DNA of 64,000 nucleotides from the NCBI GenBank assembly GCA_905147135.1, contig LR990053.1, positions 17,372,501 through 17,436,500 of the forward strand, in the 5' to 3' direction. The position numbers and the translations under genes were made by a program. The notes beneath the pieces were generated by a model. The model saw only the letters and a list, made by a program, of their open reading frames with translations, had not been told where the DNA came from and searched no databases. Positions 10,571 to 20,943 of this stretch are shown piece after piece (the first letter of the stretch is position 1; every line of letters begins with the position of its first letter). The DNA is from Blastobasis lacticolella. Its lineage: Eukaryota; Arthropoda; Insecta; Lepidoptera; Blastobasidae.

Positions 10571-11196
10571 TTTTTTAACTTACTAGCGATCCGCCCTGGC
10601 TTTGCCCGGGCTTTTCTCGACTTCTTTTACTACAATATTATAAAGATCCCTGAAGAAATGCTCTTAACACAGCTTTTATTTATTAGCGTTAGAACAGATT
10701 CAATGATATAAATAACTACAGACTACTAATTACAAATTTACAACTACTTAAATAAACTATGTAAAACAAACCTATAGATAAAAAATAAACACTGATAATG
10801 AAAACCGCATCTACATTCGTTGTGTAGTTTAGGAAGAGTTAGCGGAAAGCAAAAGCAACAAAATACAGACAGACGCAGTAAGCAACTTTATTATAAAGTT
10901 TGTATAGGTTTTTTTTATTGCACTTATGTATATCATACGATAAAACTTAAGCTATAGAACATAGAAAAACATAAAATATACGACACAATAGGCACCACTA
11001 CGAAAAAATCTAAGGTTAAATACTGTAAAAGAAACTGACAAAATTTCTCAGTAAGCTTTTTTATGAACTGCAGTGACGTGTTCTTTGGTCTGTTTTTCTC
11101 TGTGAGAGTTCTCATGATAAATACAGAGTCCAGAGTCCTGTACCTTAACCGAAATCCATATTGACACTCCCAAGATTGTACTCCTGTCGGACACAA
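10571..11196 (-). pseudogene. Decayed LINE with reverse-transcriptase scrap
   Basis: Minus-strand frame 11196-11040 reads WECQYGFRLRYRTLDSVFIM followed by RTLTEK. This corresponds to the 'Q.GFR.GRST.D.IF..RTL.EK' region of RTE/CR1-type reverse transcriptases, but the conserved Gly-Arg-Ser is lost. The 'ctagcgatccgccctggctttgcccggg' segment near 10583-10610 and 'aaaaccgcatctacattcgttg' near 10799 match the tail type also seen at 41141-41250. Only scraps remain, with no catalytic YADD. Confidence 0.55.
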
Positions 11197-11239
11197 GACC
11201 TGAACATAGAGAAAATTTTTTATCTACAGAAGTAGAGAG

Positions 11240-11400
11240 AACATACCGAGTTCAAATTCGAGACATCTTTAAAACACACACACACTAATGCAAATGCATG
11301 GACGAAATAAGGCAGCTTCTCTGCAATGTTATATTTTGCTACGATTTTCCACTCGTAACGAATAGAAACAAATCTGACTTGTGACATCGCCATGTCTGGT
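11240..11400. repeat. Interspersed repeat, second copy of the 1-160 family
   Basis: Shares the CA run, 'actaatgcaaatgcatggacgaaa', 'ttatattttgctac' and 'actcgtaacgaa' with 1-160, in the same order. Confidence 0.55.
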
Positions 11401-12839
11401 CTTTAGGTAACCTTAAAAAACAAATAAATGTAAATAAACGTAAATACGCGATTAATCGGTTAAGTTATTTCATAAAATGTCAGAACATTAAAAATGTCAT
11501 TTAGGTACTTTTTTGGTATGAATCCCTAATTTATACATATAAAATGAGGACCGCTATTTACAAGATTTGAGTACTAAAATTTAATACAGTTAATACTAAA
11601 TCCGACCCTATTAGCATCAAAATATTTTCGATCAGACATAACTCATAACTTATATATGTCAAATCATGGGCATTGTCAGTCGTTATGGGTTCTCGGGCTA
11701 GGTTCTTGTGGAAATGATAAAAGGAGTCCGGATTCAACGTTTTATATTGTTGTAAACAAATATTAGGTGTATACACCGTGATATCGCGCACGTGCCTCTT
11801 CAATACTAGCGGCGACCGACGCGGGCGTCCTGCCGCCCCACAGCAATGCCCAAGCGACGCACATTCCTTGCAAAAGCACTTGACATATTCGATTCCCATT
11901 GGTTTGGAATTAAAAATGCGTAATTGTCTAGCAGCGTGCACGGATTAGTTTGCAACGGTAACTGGCGCAAAAACGAATCAAACTTAAAACTATGATAATT
12001 ACAATGAAGTCTTTAGTTGGTACTAAAGTTACTATTTGGCCTTTTAAATTATAATCTGCGACACGGCCGGACTGACTTAACACACGTCCTTGTGTGTAGG
12101 TATCCATTTCAAAATAAATCGGCGACATACCTAGTTCTACAATAGGTATACGTAGTTAAAGAGTACATCAACAGTACAACTAAGCCTAGAACAATAATTG
12201 AAATTAGCGTCTCTAAAAAAGTGACTCGACGAAGAAGAAGAAGTGTCTCTAACAAAATATAGTTACCAAAAATCTATCAAATACAATTAGGATTAATCTA
12301 CGCTTGAGATGAACTTAATATAGAACAACAAAAAATAAATGAAAAAACTTTACACAAAACAAATCCAAGTAATCTAACAAAACAATACAATAAATAACCT
12401 ATCTGATACTACAACATAATCTAACAAAACGTAGTAATAACAATATCAAATACAATTACGATTTATCTACACTTGAAATAAACTCTATCTAGAATAATAA
12501 AAAGAAATGTAATAAACTTTAAAAGAAAATCTAATATAACATAATAATTCAATTACAAGTCTATCTGACACTACAAAATGGCCGAAGTGACAAATTATTT
12601 ATCTTGGGGTTTACCTGCAACAAAAATAAAGGTAGGTTTGTACTTGTACAATAAAGGCAGCCTCGGCCTACCTGACTGCAATACTGCAATAAACATAAGT
12701 GTCGCTCATTTTAGTAGTAATGCCTAGTTTCCATAGCTTTATTGAAAGCACCACAGTGACTAAATAAAATGTTACTTATGGGAGAGTCTACACAATGTAG
12801 TACGGAGATGTTCTTGTTTTGTATTTGTGTAAACTACCA
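11401..12839. other. AT-rich DNA without a supported gene
   Basis: Two minus-strand open frames lie here (11558-11941 with a Cys-rich piece near 11830-11900, and 11928-12128). Neither resembles a family I know, and neither shows a clear exon border set. Direct repeats of 'aatctaacaaaac' and 'aatacaattaggattaatctac' occur between 12260 and 12480. Confidence 0.4.
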
Positions 12840-13574
12840 TTAATATTGAATACGCCGATATTTTGATGCACAAATAGCGCCGTCTGAAAGATAATCCCTG
12901 CGGATAAGGCCACCTGGCGGCCCGCCTCGCGCTCGCTGAGCACACGCCACCTCACACACCATGTCCGTGGTGAATTTGCCGCTCCTATAAGCGTACTGTC
13001 TATCAGAGATGGCACCGTTCATAGATAAGAACGACATCAAGCGCTGATTTAGTCCCACTTCCAACACTTTATTGAGCGCTGGGACGATGGAAATAGGGCG
13101 GTACGATTTTAACGCCGATTTACTGCCCTTGCCTTTATAAAGTTGCGCTATTTTAACATACTTCAGTGAAGCGGGGACGGTTCCTTGTTTAAGACACTCG
13201 TTATATAGTGTAGACAGCACGGATGATAAGGCTGGTCCCCCTTATTTTAGAAGTGCTGCAGACATTTCATACACATTTTTGCTACCTTTAGGTGCAATAG
13301 AGTGTTGTATGAGCTTGCACACTTCATGTGGTGTAAATGGACGCTGGCGCAATGATACGTCGCTGGCTGGCGCGTTTTGCGTCAACATGGCCATTGCCCG
13401 CGAGATTTGCGCGGGAGGCGTTCCACATCCGGCCGCCGCGGCCGCGAACTCATGATTTAACCTGGAGACCTTGCTAAATCCACAATTAGATTGGCAACCC
13501 AAATTGTCTCGGCCAACGAAAGTGGTAGCCTTCCAGAGGGGGACTCCATCTAGCCTTATGAGCACCACCCCCAA
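12840..13574 (-). pseudogene. Non-LTR retrotransposon reverse-transcriptase fragment
   Basis: Minus strand, two frames joined by one stop (around 13240). Together they cover the start of a LINE reverse transcriptase: a GSKNVYEMSAALLK-type segment, then LYNECLKQGTVPASLK, IAQLYKGKGSK, SYRPISIVPALNKVLE and the degraded fingers ISDRQYAYRSGKFT. These correspond to RT blocks 0-2 of the jockey/CR1-type elements. The palm with the catalytic YADD is absent, so it is inactive and truncated. Confidence 0.8.
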
Positions 13575-13724
13575 CAGTGGCAGCGATTTAGGTGATATTT
13601 GTACATATAGATTTTTAGATTAAGGTTTAAGGATTAATTCTAGTTAGTTATGTTTTCATCTTTGTTTTGTTTGTATTATGTGTATGTTGTTGTTTAATAA
13701 TGTAATAGAGACTTGAAATGAAAT
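13575..13724. other. Probable LINE 3' tail hosting the ERV insertion
   Basis: A T/G-rich sequence that resembles a LINE 3' untranslated tail. The 4-bp target AAAT of the downstream retrovirus lies at its right edge (13721-13724). Assignment is by composition only. Confidence 0.3.
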
Positions 13725-13999
13725 AATTACATACACCTACACTATGAAGACCGCAGACGCAGCACTCACCTCATCGGCAGGAATTACAAGCCGATGCATT
13801 TTGCCGACCCGTGGACGGCCACGTGATGCTGACATCGCATTGTCGCCGACCACGATTTCAGTTAATATTAAGTCATTCTATGTTCACACTTCGAACTAGT
13901 TTCTACGTTAAGTTTAATTGTAATTTTATTTTAATTAATTATATTAGTTTAAATCATTTTTGGTTTTTTTTCGACCCTCCGGCTGTAGCCTACGTATCT
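13725..13999 (+). repeat. 5' LTR of the errantivirus-like element
   Basis: 275 bp, starting AATTACATACACC and ending CTACGTATCT, with no difference from the 3' LTR. It contains a CACGTG E-box (13820-13825) and an arthropod initiator TCAGT (13858-13862) that probably marks the transcription start. No obvious TATA box. Confidence 0.93.
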
Positions 14000-14037
14000 G
14001 GCGCAGTCGGTAGGATCTTCGCAAGTAGACTTGCGAA
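13999..14037 (+). promoter_or_regulatory. Primer binding site (tRNA-Ser type) and leader hairpin
   Basis: TGGCGCAGTCGGTAGGA beginning at the last LTR base matches the primer site used by the 17.6/297 group of errantiviruses, which pair with tRNA-Ser. Immediately after it, TTCGCAAG (14018-14025) and CTTGCGAA (14030-14037) form a perfect 8-bp stem with a 4-base loop. This may structure the genomic RNA leader. Confidence 0.8.
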
Positions 14038-14370
14038 CGTAAAATCTTACAAAATCAAGATTCGCAAGCCGCTTGGGTGGCCTTCCAGCCCCATCTCGAA
14101 GATCTGAAACCTACGAACCAGCTGCAGCCAGGCAGGAGGAATCTAGACTTCGATTCAAGAGAGAAAACCAGAAATGCGGCATATGTAAGTACAATCGAAC
14201 TGTTCTTGCGTTGCATCCTTTAATCCTAGTTATTTTACCATTCCAAGATTTTTCACCCTTCGAAAAATTCATCCCGTGAACCTGCATCTCGGCAGGCTCG
14301 CAGGCAATTAGTTGATAGGAGTAGATATATTGATAGTAATTTAAATTTAGAGTTTTTATTCAACGAAGAG

Positions 14371-15633
14371 ATGGCAGTCGACCCGGACACAATTTTCAAG
14401 GCTTTACGCCTCGTGCCCGACTTCGACGGTAACCCTAATATACTAACTAGATTTATAGGCATATGTGACCAAATAGTTGTTAAGTACATGAAACAAGAGC
14501 CCGGCAATGACCTCAGTAACCTCTGCTTATTAAATGGGATACTGAATAAAATCACTGGTTCCGCTGCTTGCATCATAAATTCAAACGGCATACCTGAAAA
14601 TTGGTTGGGCATCCGAACTGCCTTAGTGAACAACTTTTCTGATCAGCGTGACGAAACGGCCTTATATAATGACCTCTCATTAGCCACCCAAGGTAATCGA
14701 ACACCCCAAGAATTTTATGACCAATGCCAATCTTTGTTTAGTACGATAATGACATACGTGACTTTGCACGAGACCATCCATACCACAATTGACGCGAAGC
14801 GAGCTCTTTACAAGAAGCTCACCATGCAGGCCTTTGTCAGAGGGTTAAAAGAACCTCTAGGGTCGCGTATAAGATGCATGCGACCTGAATCTATCGAGAA
14901 AGCCCTCGAATTCGTGCAAGAGGAGCTTAATGTCATGTATTTACAGCAGCGCAGCGAATTACCTAAATCTCAGCCTAGCCATAAGACCTTTATCCCTATG
15001 CATGCCAGTAGCTTTGCGCCCGCGCTACCGCGTCAGCAAAATTACCTAGCACCGCCGCCTAGCTGGCCGGCGCCCGCCGGACAACGTGCGCCCCATGGCG
15101 CCCCGCAGCCGTTCAGGTTTGTGCCTCCACAGCCGCAACCCCAGTACCGAATGCCCACGCGTACCCAACAAATGTTCCGCGCTTTACCACCTAATTATAA
15201 CCCGCAAAGTAACATTTTCCGGTTACCACCTAGGAACAGCGTGCCTCTTAATTCCACTCCGCGTCCTATGAGTGGAGTACAACCATTCACCCCGCGACAT
15301 CTACCACATACCATGATGACGGGTCATGACTGGCGTAAATCCGGTAACCCCCCGCCAACTAATTACCTAAAAAGTCGCGAAATGAACATGAACGAGTGTG
15401 TAGGATATGACGATTCGTATTACGACGGTTACTATGAGCCCGAGTTCGGTTATTATGCGGACGATAGTACCTACACCGCGCTCGAATACGACACCTCCGC
15501 GACATATAATGACCTAGATTATAACGACGGACAAACTGCTGACGAGCTCCCAACTGACAGACGGCCCCGGCCTAGCTCTAGTCAATCGGAGCAGGATTTT
15601 CAGTTAGCTACAACATCAAAAAAGCTAAAATAG
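14371..15633 (+). CDS. gag: Gag-like structural polyprotein of the ERV
   Basis: A 420-residue open frame in the gag position. The N-terminal half (about 1-200) is helical and capsid-like (AVDPDTIFKALRLVPDFDG, then GLKEPLGSRIRCMRPESIEKA). The middle is Pro/Gln-rich (about 220-320) and the tail is Tyr/Asp-rich (about 350-400). No CCHC zinc knuckle is present, which is normal for errantiviruses. The frame ends at TAG 15631-15633, just after a slippery heptamer, so pol is expected to be made by frameshifting. An in-frame upstream ATG is not evident; 14371 is the first Met of the open frame. Confidence 0.88.
   Translation: MAVDPDTIFKALRLVPDFDGNPNILTRFIGICDQIVVKYMKQEPGNDLSNLCLLNGILNKITGSAACIINSNGIPENWLGIRTALVNNFSDQRDETALYNDLSLATQGNRTPQEFYDQCQSLFSTIMTYVTLHETIHTTIDAKRALYKKLTMQAFVRGLKEPLGSRIRCMRPESIEKALEFVQEELNVMYLQQRSELPKSQPSHKTFIPMHASSFAPALPRQQNYLAPPPSWPAPAGQRAPHGAPQPFRFVPPQPQPQYRMPTRTQQMFRALPPNYNPQSNIFRLPPRNSVPLNSTPRPMSGVQPFTPRHLPHTMMTGHDWRKSGNPPPTNYLKSREMNMNECVGYDDSYYDGYYEPEFGYYADDSTYTALEYDTSATYNDLDYNDGQTADELPTDRRPRPSSSQSEQDFQLATTSKKLK
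15618..15624 (+). promoter_or_regulatory. -1 ribosomal frameshift site A AAA AAG
   Basis: The heptamer is in the canonical X XXY YYZ register of the gag frame, three codons before the gag stop. A one-base backward slip enters the frame that stays open through protease, RT and integrase. A downstream pseudoknot was not checked. Confidence 0.75.
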
Positions 15634-18600
15634 AACTTAATTTACAGACCCAGAGACAATTACCGTATATAAAAATCCACAATCCACCTCTTAAACTTCT
15701 CATCGACACAGGTGCTAACCAGTCTTTTATCAGTCCCCAGGCTGTAGACAGTTACTTTTCAAACTTGCCGCTAAATTACGATCCCTTTGAGGTGACCAAT
15801 GTACACGCTACCACTAGGAATGACTATTCCATAACGTTACCCTGTTTCCCAGAATTTAACGACACTGATAACATAAAGTTGTACGTGTATCGTTTTCACG
15901 ACTACTTCGACGGTCTAATAGGTTTAGACCTACTCACTAAATGGGAGGCTAAGATAGATTTGAAACATAAATGTCTAAACACCAAATTTGCTGCCAACCC
16001 GATCTGCATGTATCACTCGCGTAACGTCAACTTGTACGAGGACATAGTCCCCGCCGGTACCTCAAAATTAATGCGTGTCCCTATTAATGCCCTGGATGGA
16101 GAGGTTTATGTCGAACAACAGATATTCTGTAACTGCATAATCCACGAATGTGTTACAACCGTTATTGATAATCGCGGTTATTTGGAAGTTGAAAACCCAA
16201 CTCCAAATGACGTCATATTTTCACTCGACAGGCCCGCGCATGCCTACGTATTTAATGCTGAGTGCGCGCGCACCGAGCACGCCACAGCGCGCGAACGCGA
16301 CGTGTTATCGCGCTTACGTACAGACCATTTGAATGAAGAGGAAAAGGCTAATCTTTTAGCGCTTTGCTCTCGCTACGCGGATGTTTTCTATATAGAAGGT
16401 GAACCGCTAACTTTCACCAATCAAATTAAACATAATATCAGAACAACCGACGAGGTTCCCGTGTACACCAAAAGCTACCGTTATCCGTTTATACATAGAA
16501 ACGAAGTAAGAGACCAAATTAGCAAGATGTTAGATCAGGGTATTATCCGACCATCCAACTCTGCTTGGAGTTCACCTATTTGGGTCGTACCCAAGAAGGC
16601 TGATGCCTCCGGAAAACAGAAATGGCGTCTAGTAGTAGATTTTCGTAAGCTAAACGAGAAAACTATAGACGACAAATACCCAATCCCTAATATAACAGAT
16701 GTACTAGATAAGCTGGGAAAATGCCAGTACTTTGCGACCTTAGATCTAGCGAGCGGATTCTACCAAGTAGAAATGAGCTCACAGGACATACCTAAGACAG
16801 CCTTTAACGTCGAACTTGGGCACTTTGAATTCCTTCGTATGCCCATGGGTCTCAAAAACTCGCCCTCAACCTTCCAGCGAGTCATGGATAATGTCTTGCG
16901 AGGCCTTCAGAACGACATATGTCTTGTCTATCTCGATGACATTATAGTGTTTAGCACATCCCTTCAGGAACACATGACCAACCTAGAAAGAGTCTTCCAG
17001 CGCCTCCGCGAGTCCAATTTTAAGATCCAAATGGACAAATCTGAATTCCTTAAGCTTGAAACAGCTTATCTCGGACATATCATCAGTAAGGATGGTATAA
17101 AACCAAACCCTGACAAGATTTCAGCCATTAAACGGTACCCCATCCCAAAAACACCTAAGGAAATAAAACAGTTTCTCGGACTACTCGGTTACTACCGAAA
17201 GTTCATCCCCGATTTCGCTCGTATTACGAAGCCACTCACAACGTGTCTTAAAAAAGGACGAAAAATTACATTAGACTCCGAATATGTAAACTGTTTTGAG
17301 AAGTGTAAATCCCTTCTCACTAACGACCCTATTCTTCAATATCCTGACTTTTCTCGGGAATTTCTAGTTACCACAGATGCATCTAACGTTGCTATTGGAG
17401 CCATATTATCTCAAGGCCCGATAGGAAGCGACAAGCCTGTGTGCTATGCTTCTCGCACTCTAAATGACAGCGAAATGAACTATAGCACTATTGAGAAGGA
17501 GCTTCTTGCCATAGTTTGGGCGACCAAGTACTTCCGACCCTACTTATTCGGCCGCAAGTTTAAGATCCTTACAGACCATAAGCCCCTGCAATGGATGATG
17601 AGTCTGAAAGAGCCAAACTCACGTCTGACTAGATGGCGCCTACGTTTAAGTGAATACGATTTCACTGTAATATATAAAAAAGGCAAAGCTAATACCAACG
17701 CCGACGCCTTATCTCGCATCGAAATCCATAATGAGGAGATCGATTCCCTTATAAAAGAGATACAGGAGCTCAGCTCACTTATAGGTAATCCTACGGAGAC
17801 TCCACAGTCCCAAACGCACCGATCATCTACCGAGACAGTACATACCAGCCGTGAACATCCTATATTAGAGGTCCCAATCACAGACGAACCACTTAATAAA
17901 TTCCATCGTCAAATTTGCTTCACAATCGTTAGTGACGTAAAACGTAAGCCCGTAGTAACGAAGCCATTCGATACTCACACCCGTGTTGCTGTTCAGCTAT
18001 CTGAATCTTCCTTGGAAGAGGATGTCGTGAAATATATAAAAGAATACGTAAACCCAAAAGTCAAAACCGCTATCTTAATAAACCCACCATTAGGCATGTA
18101 CTCCATCATCCCTATTATCCAAGATAAATTTAAAAGTTCATCAATGAATCTTGTATTGGCCAAAACAGAATTAGAAAATGTCAAAGAGTACCTACGCCAA
18201 CAGGATATTATTCGCCACCATCACGACGGGAAGACGAACCATCGTGGCATTAACGAATGCTACTTAGCCCTATCGCGAAGATATTACTGGCCTAAGATGA
18301 GAGACCAAATAACCAAATTTATTAACGAATGCATAGTTTGCGGACAGGCTAAATACGATAGAAACCCCATTCGACCCCAATTTAACATAGTACCCCCTGC
18401 GACTAAACCATTTGAAATTTTACATATGGATTTATTCACGGTACAGACAGAAAAATACGTTACCTTTATAGACGTGTTTACTAAATACGGTCAGGCATAC
18501 CATTTACGAGACGGCACCGCTGTTAGTGTCCTACAGGCATTACTACAGTACTGTACCCATCATGGTGTACCTATGACAATCATTACCGACAACGGCACTG

Positions 18601-19280
18601 AGTTTACTAACCAATTATTCGCGGAATTTACCCGACTTCATAAAATAATTCACCACAGGGTCCTGGCCCACTCACCTAATGATAATGGTAATGTCGAACG
18701 CTTTCATTCGACCTTGCTGGAACATCTGCGAATTCTAAAAATAGAAAACAAAGATGAACCAATAGTCAACCTTATGCCCTATGCACTTATAGCCTATAAT
18801 AGTTCTATCCATAGTTTTACGCGTTGTCGACCATTTGACTTGCTGAATGGACACTTTGACCCACGCGATGCTCTTGACATTGACCTTACTCAACTCTTAT
18901 TGCAACAGTACACTAAAAATCACAGTGATCAAATGAAAAAGGTATATGAGATAATTAATGACTCATCGCTTGAAAAACGTACCGCAATAATGAAAAATAT
19001 TAATAAAAATAGAGAGCCAGAAGTAGAATACACCCCCCAGCAACAGGTTTTTATAAAGAACCCATTTGCTAGCCGTCAGAAAACAGCCCCACGTTACACA
19101 CAGGACAATGTCCTCGCGGATTTACCAATCCATATCTACACGTCAAAGAAACGTGGCCCCGTGGCTAAGGCAAGACTTAAACGAATTCCTAAGTCAGCCC
19201 AATTGTTACAGGACCGTGATGCTACTGATGACCGCCCACCTGACATGGTCTCAAGAGATAAAACTCGAGAGCCTAGCTGA
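15624..19280 (+). CDS. pol: Pol polyprotein (protease, RT, RNase H, integrase)
   Basis: Read in the -1 frame relative to gag and open to 19280, with the first internal ATG at 15765. Domain order: an aspartic protease with LLIDTGANQSF around 15700-15720, then a reverse transcriptase with the catalytic YLDD at 16929-16940. RNase H follows (TTDASNVAIGAILSQ near 17370), and then integrase. Integrase has an HHCC zinc finger (His pair near 18210, CIVCGQ near 18335) and the DDE triad (HMDLF near 18425, TDNGTEF near 18586, ERFHS near 18700). All catalytic residues I looked for are present. The order RNase H before integrase places it in Ty3/gypsy. The 3' end overlaps the env frame by about 215 bases. 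Confidence 0.93.
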   Translation, partial: AKIELNLQTQRQLPYIKIHNPPLKLLIDTGANQSFISPQAVDSYFSNLPLNYDPFEVTNVHATTRNDYSITLPCFPEFNDTDNIKLYVYRFHDYFDGLIGLDLLTKWEAKIDLKHKCLNTKFAANPICMYHSRNVNLYEDIVPAGTSKLMRVPINALDGEVYVEQQIFCNCIIHECVTTVIDNRGYLEVENPTPNDVIFSLDRPAHAYVFNAECARTEHATARERDVLSRLRTDHLNEEEKANLLALCSRYADVFYIEGEPLTFTNQIKHNIRTTDEVPVYTKSYRYPFIHRNEVRDQISKMLDQGIIRPSNSAWSSPIWVVPKKADASGKQKWRLVVDFRKLNEKTIDDKYPIPNITDVLDKLGKCQYFATLDLASGFYQVEMSSQDIPKTAFNVELGHFEFLRMPMGLKNSPSTFQRVMDNVLRGLQNDICLVYLDDIIVFSTSLQEHMTNLERVFQRLRESNFKIQMDKSEFLKLETAYLGHIISKDGIKPNPDKISAIKRYPIPKTPKEIKQFLGLLGYYRKFIPDFARITKPLTTCLKKGRKITLDSEYVNCFEKCKSLLTNDPILQYPDFSREFLVTTDASNVAIGAILSQGPIGSDKPVCYASRTLNDSEMNYSTIEKELLAIVWATKYFRPYLFGRKFKILTDHKPLQWMMSLKEPNSRLTRWRLRLSEYDFTVIYKKGKANTNADALSRIEIHNEEIDSLIKEIQELSSLIGNPTETPQSQTHRSSTETVHTSREHPILEVPITDEPLNKFHRQICFTIVSDVKRKPVVTKPFDTHTRVAVQLSESSLEEDVVKYIKEYVNPKVKTAILINPPLGMYSIIPIIQDKFKSSSMNLVLAKTELENVKEYLRQQDIIRHHHDGKTNHRGINECYLALSRRYYWPKMRDQITKFINECIVCGQAKYDRNPIRPQFNIVPPATKPFEILHMDLFTVQTEKYVTFIDVFTKYGQAYHLRDGTAVSVLQALLQYCTHHGVPMTIITDNGTEFTNQLFAEFTRLHKIIHHRVLAHSPNDNGNVERFHSTLLEHLRILKIENKDEPIVNLMPYALIAYNSSIHSFTRCRPFDLLNGHFDPRDALDIDLTQLLLQQYTKNHSDQMKKVYEIINDSSLEKRTAIMKNINKNREPEVEYTPQQQVFIKNPFASRQKTAPRYTQDNVLADLPIHIYTSKKRGPVAKARLKRIPKSAQLLQDRDATDDRPPDMVSRDKTREPS

Positions 19281-20922
19281 CGGACTTGGACTACTACCTT
19301 ACAAACTTGGACCGACGAGATTAACCACTCATTACCACACATTCTTACAATATATAGAACTAAGTGACGTAGAGGACGCAGTTCAATCACTACGTAATCA
19401 ACTACTGACCTATACCAACCGACTTAGTAATGACACCTATCCCCTTTACGAGTTACAAATAGACTATCTTACAAACAAACTTGGCAAGGTTATAAACCAA
19501 TTAAAGTCCTTAGAACCTAGTCGTGCTAAAAGAGGTCTTGTAGATGGCCTAGGTTCCCTAATAAAAGGCATAACTGGAAACTTAGACCAATCAGATGCTT
19601 TATATTATAATTCGGCTATTAAAAATTTGCAGAAGAACCAGAACAAAGCCGTATCCGAATTTAATACCCACATCAGCCTGAGTAAGGAGTGGATGTCTCG
19701 CCATACTGATATAATAGCTCAATTGGTTGAAAACCAGAGCAAAATCAATGCTACGTTAGGATTAATCTTAGATAGGCAAGCTTATAGAGATAGTAACTTA
19801 ATTAAGTACGCTAAATTTGCCCAACTTTTGGGAATAATAAGCGAAAATGTAGAGGATTTAATGTCCGAATTATTTAGGTTAGAAAATACTTTAGCATTTA
19901 TCCGTACATCCAACACCCATCATTCAATGATAGATATTGAGGTCTTAAGATCGATGATAATTAAATTAAAATCCCTTTATATTAGTGATCAAATTTTAGA
20001 CTTAGATTTGAGAGAATATTACGATATAATTAAACCAGGATACTACTACGTTGAAAAGCAAATAGTTATCGTTTTCGAATTTCCCATAGTCTCTAAAGAT
20101 GTCCTTAATTTATTTAGGCTTTCCATAGCACCCAATAAGAACCAGCAAGCCATTGTCCCATCCTATCCCTTTATTGCAACCAACGAGAACACGTTCGTGT
20201 ACATGGAGGCAGAATGCCCGAAGTTTGATATCTGGTATCTCTGTGAAAAAAACATCAACCATCAAATCCGTTCCAAACCTGATTGTATCCAGCGCCTCAT
20301 CGTGAATCAAGACCTAGACGAATCCTGCAGTTTCACAAAAATCGCCCTAGCAAGAGAAGCAATGGAAAAACTCGACGACCAACATTACGTAGTATCATTT
20401 CCACGTGCAACGAAGGTACAAGTCAACTGCGAGAGAGAAGATTTCAGCACACTACAAGGCAGCTATCTCGCGACGATTCCTGTAAACTGTTATCTACGCA
20501 CGCCTGAGTTCACCATCATCAATGAAAATGACAAGATACTAGGGCACCCTTTCACCTTGATGAAAATCCCATACCCGGCTGAAGATCAAGATACAGCATT
20601 AACCCATGTTAGCCTCAACTCCATCGACCTAAGAGGACTACATAATATTCAAGACAAGCTGATGATAGAAGCTCCTGTTCAACTTGAACATCCAGCTCAA
20701 GACATTGTGTATCACACCACCATCCCACTCTACGTCATTGTGCTAATCGCAACTGCAATTATAGCTCTCTTCACTCTACGCCACTATCAAAGGAGGAATC
20801 TCAATGAATCTACAGTTCCTGACCCTATTACTTCGCATGAACCAATCTACCATGTTCCTGACAAGAAGAAAGATCAACAAGGGAAAATCCCAGCAACATT
20901 TTCTCTCAAAATCCTAAAATAG
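19066..20922 (+). CDS. env: Envelope glycoprotein, baculovirus F-like
   Basis: A 618-codon open frame in the env position. Counting from the first Met, a furin-type site RAKR ends at residue 156 and is followed by a Gly-rich hydrophobic segment (GLVDGLGSLIKGITG) typical of a fusion peptide. A single transmembrane segment lies near residues 553-575, with a short basic cytoplasmic tail. This layout matches the baculovirus F/errantivirus Env family, which mediates membrane fusion. The real start is probably not 19066: a candidate splice acceptor (ttgttacag at 19203-19211) is followed by ATG 19219 and a hydrophobic leader MLLMTAHLTWSQ, as expected for an env made from a spliced RNA. No frame breaks are seen. 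Confidence 0.88.
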   Translation: MLAVRKQPHVTHRTMSSRIYQSISTRQRNVAPWLRQDLNEFLSQPNCYRTVMLLMTAHLTWSQEIKLESLADGLGLLPYKLGPTRLTTHYHTFLQYIELSDVEDAVQSLRNQLLTYTNRLSNDTYPLYELQIDYLTNKLGKVINQLKSLEPSRAKRGLVDGLGSLIKGITGNLDQSDALYYNSAIKNLQKNQNKAVSEFNTHISLSKEWMSRHTDIIAQLVENQSKINATLGLILDRQAYRDSNLIKYAKFAQLLGIISENVEDLMSELFRLENTLAFIRTSNTHHSMIDIEVLRSMIIKLKSLYISDQILDLDLREYYDIIKPGYYYVEKQIVIVFEFPIVSKDVLNLFRLSIAPNKNQQAIVPSYPFIATNENTFVYMEAECPKFDIWYLCEKNINHQIRSKPDCIQRLIVNQDLDESCSFTKIALAREAMEKLDDQHYVVSFPRATKVQVNCEREDFSTLQGSYLATIPVNCYLRTPEFTIINENDKILGHPFTLMKIPYPAEDQDTALTHVSLNSIDLRGLHNIQDKLMIEAPVQLEHPAQDIVYHTTIPLYVIVLIATAIIALFTLRHYQRRNLNESTVPDPITSHEPIYHVPDKKKDQQGKIPATFSLKILK

Positions 20923-20934
20923 TTGCTGATCTTC

Positions 20935-20943
20935 GGGTGGAGG
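20935..20943 (+). promoter_or_regulatory. Polypurine tract of the ERV
   Basis: GGGTGGAGG (purine-rich with one T) directly before the 3' LTR. It is in the position where plus-strand DNA synthesis is primed. Confidence 0.65.

Noticed and set aside
11558..12128. Possible host gene with a Cys-rich segment (minus strand)
   Set aside because: The Cys spacing does not fit a family I can name, the exon borders are not convincing, and the region is otherwise AT-rich and repeat-like.
19066..19218. Taking 19066 as the true env start
   Set aside because: This part overlaps pol in another frame and lacks a signal peptide; the ATG at 19219 after a splice acceptor fits the family better.
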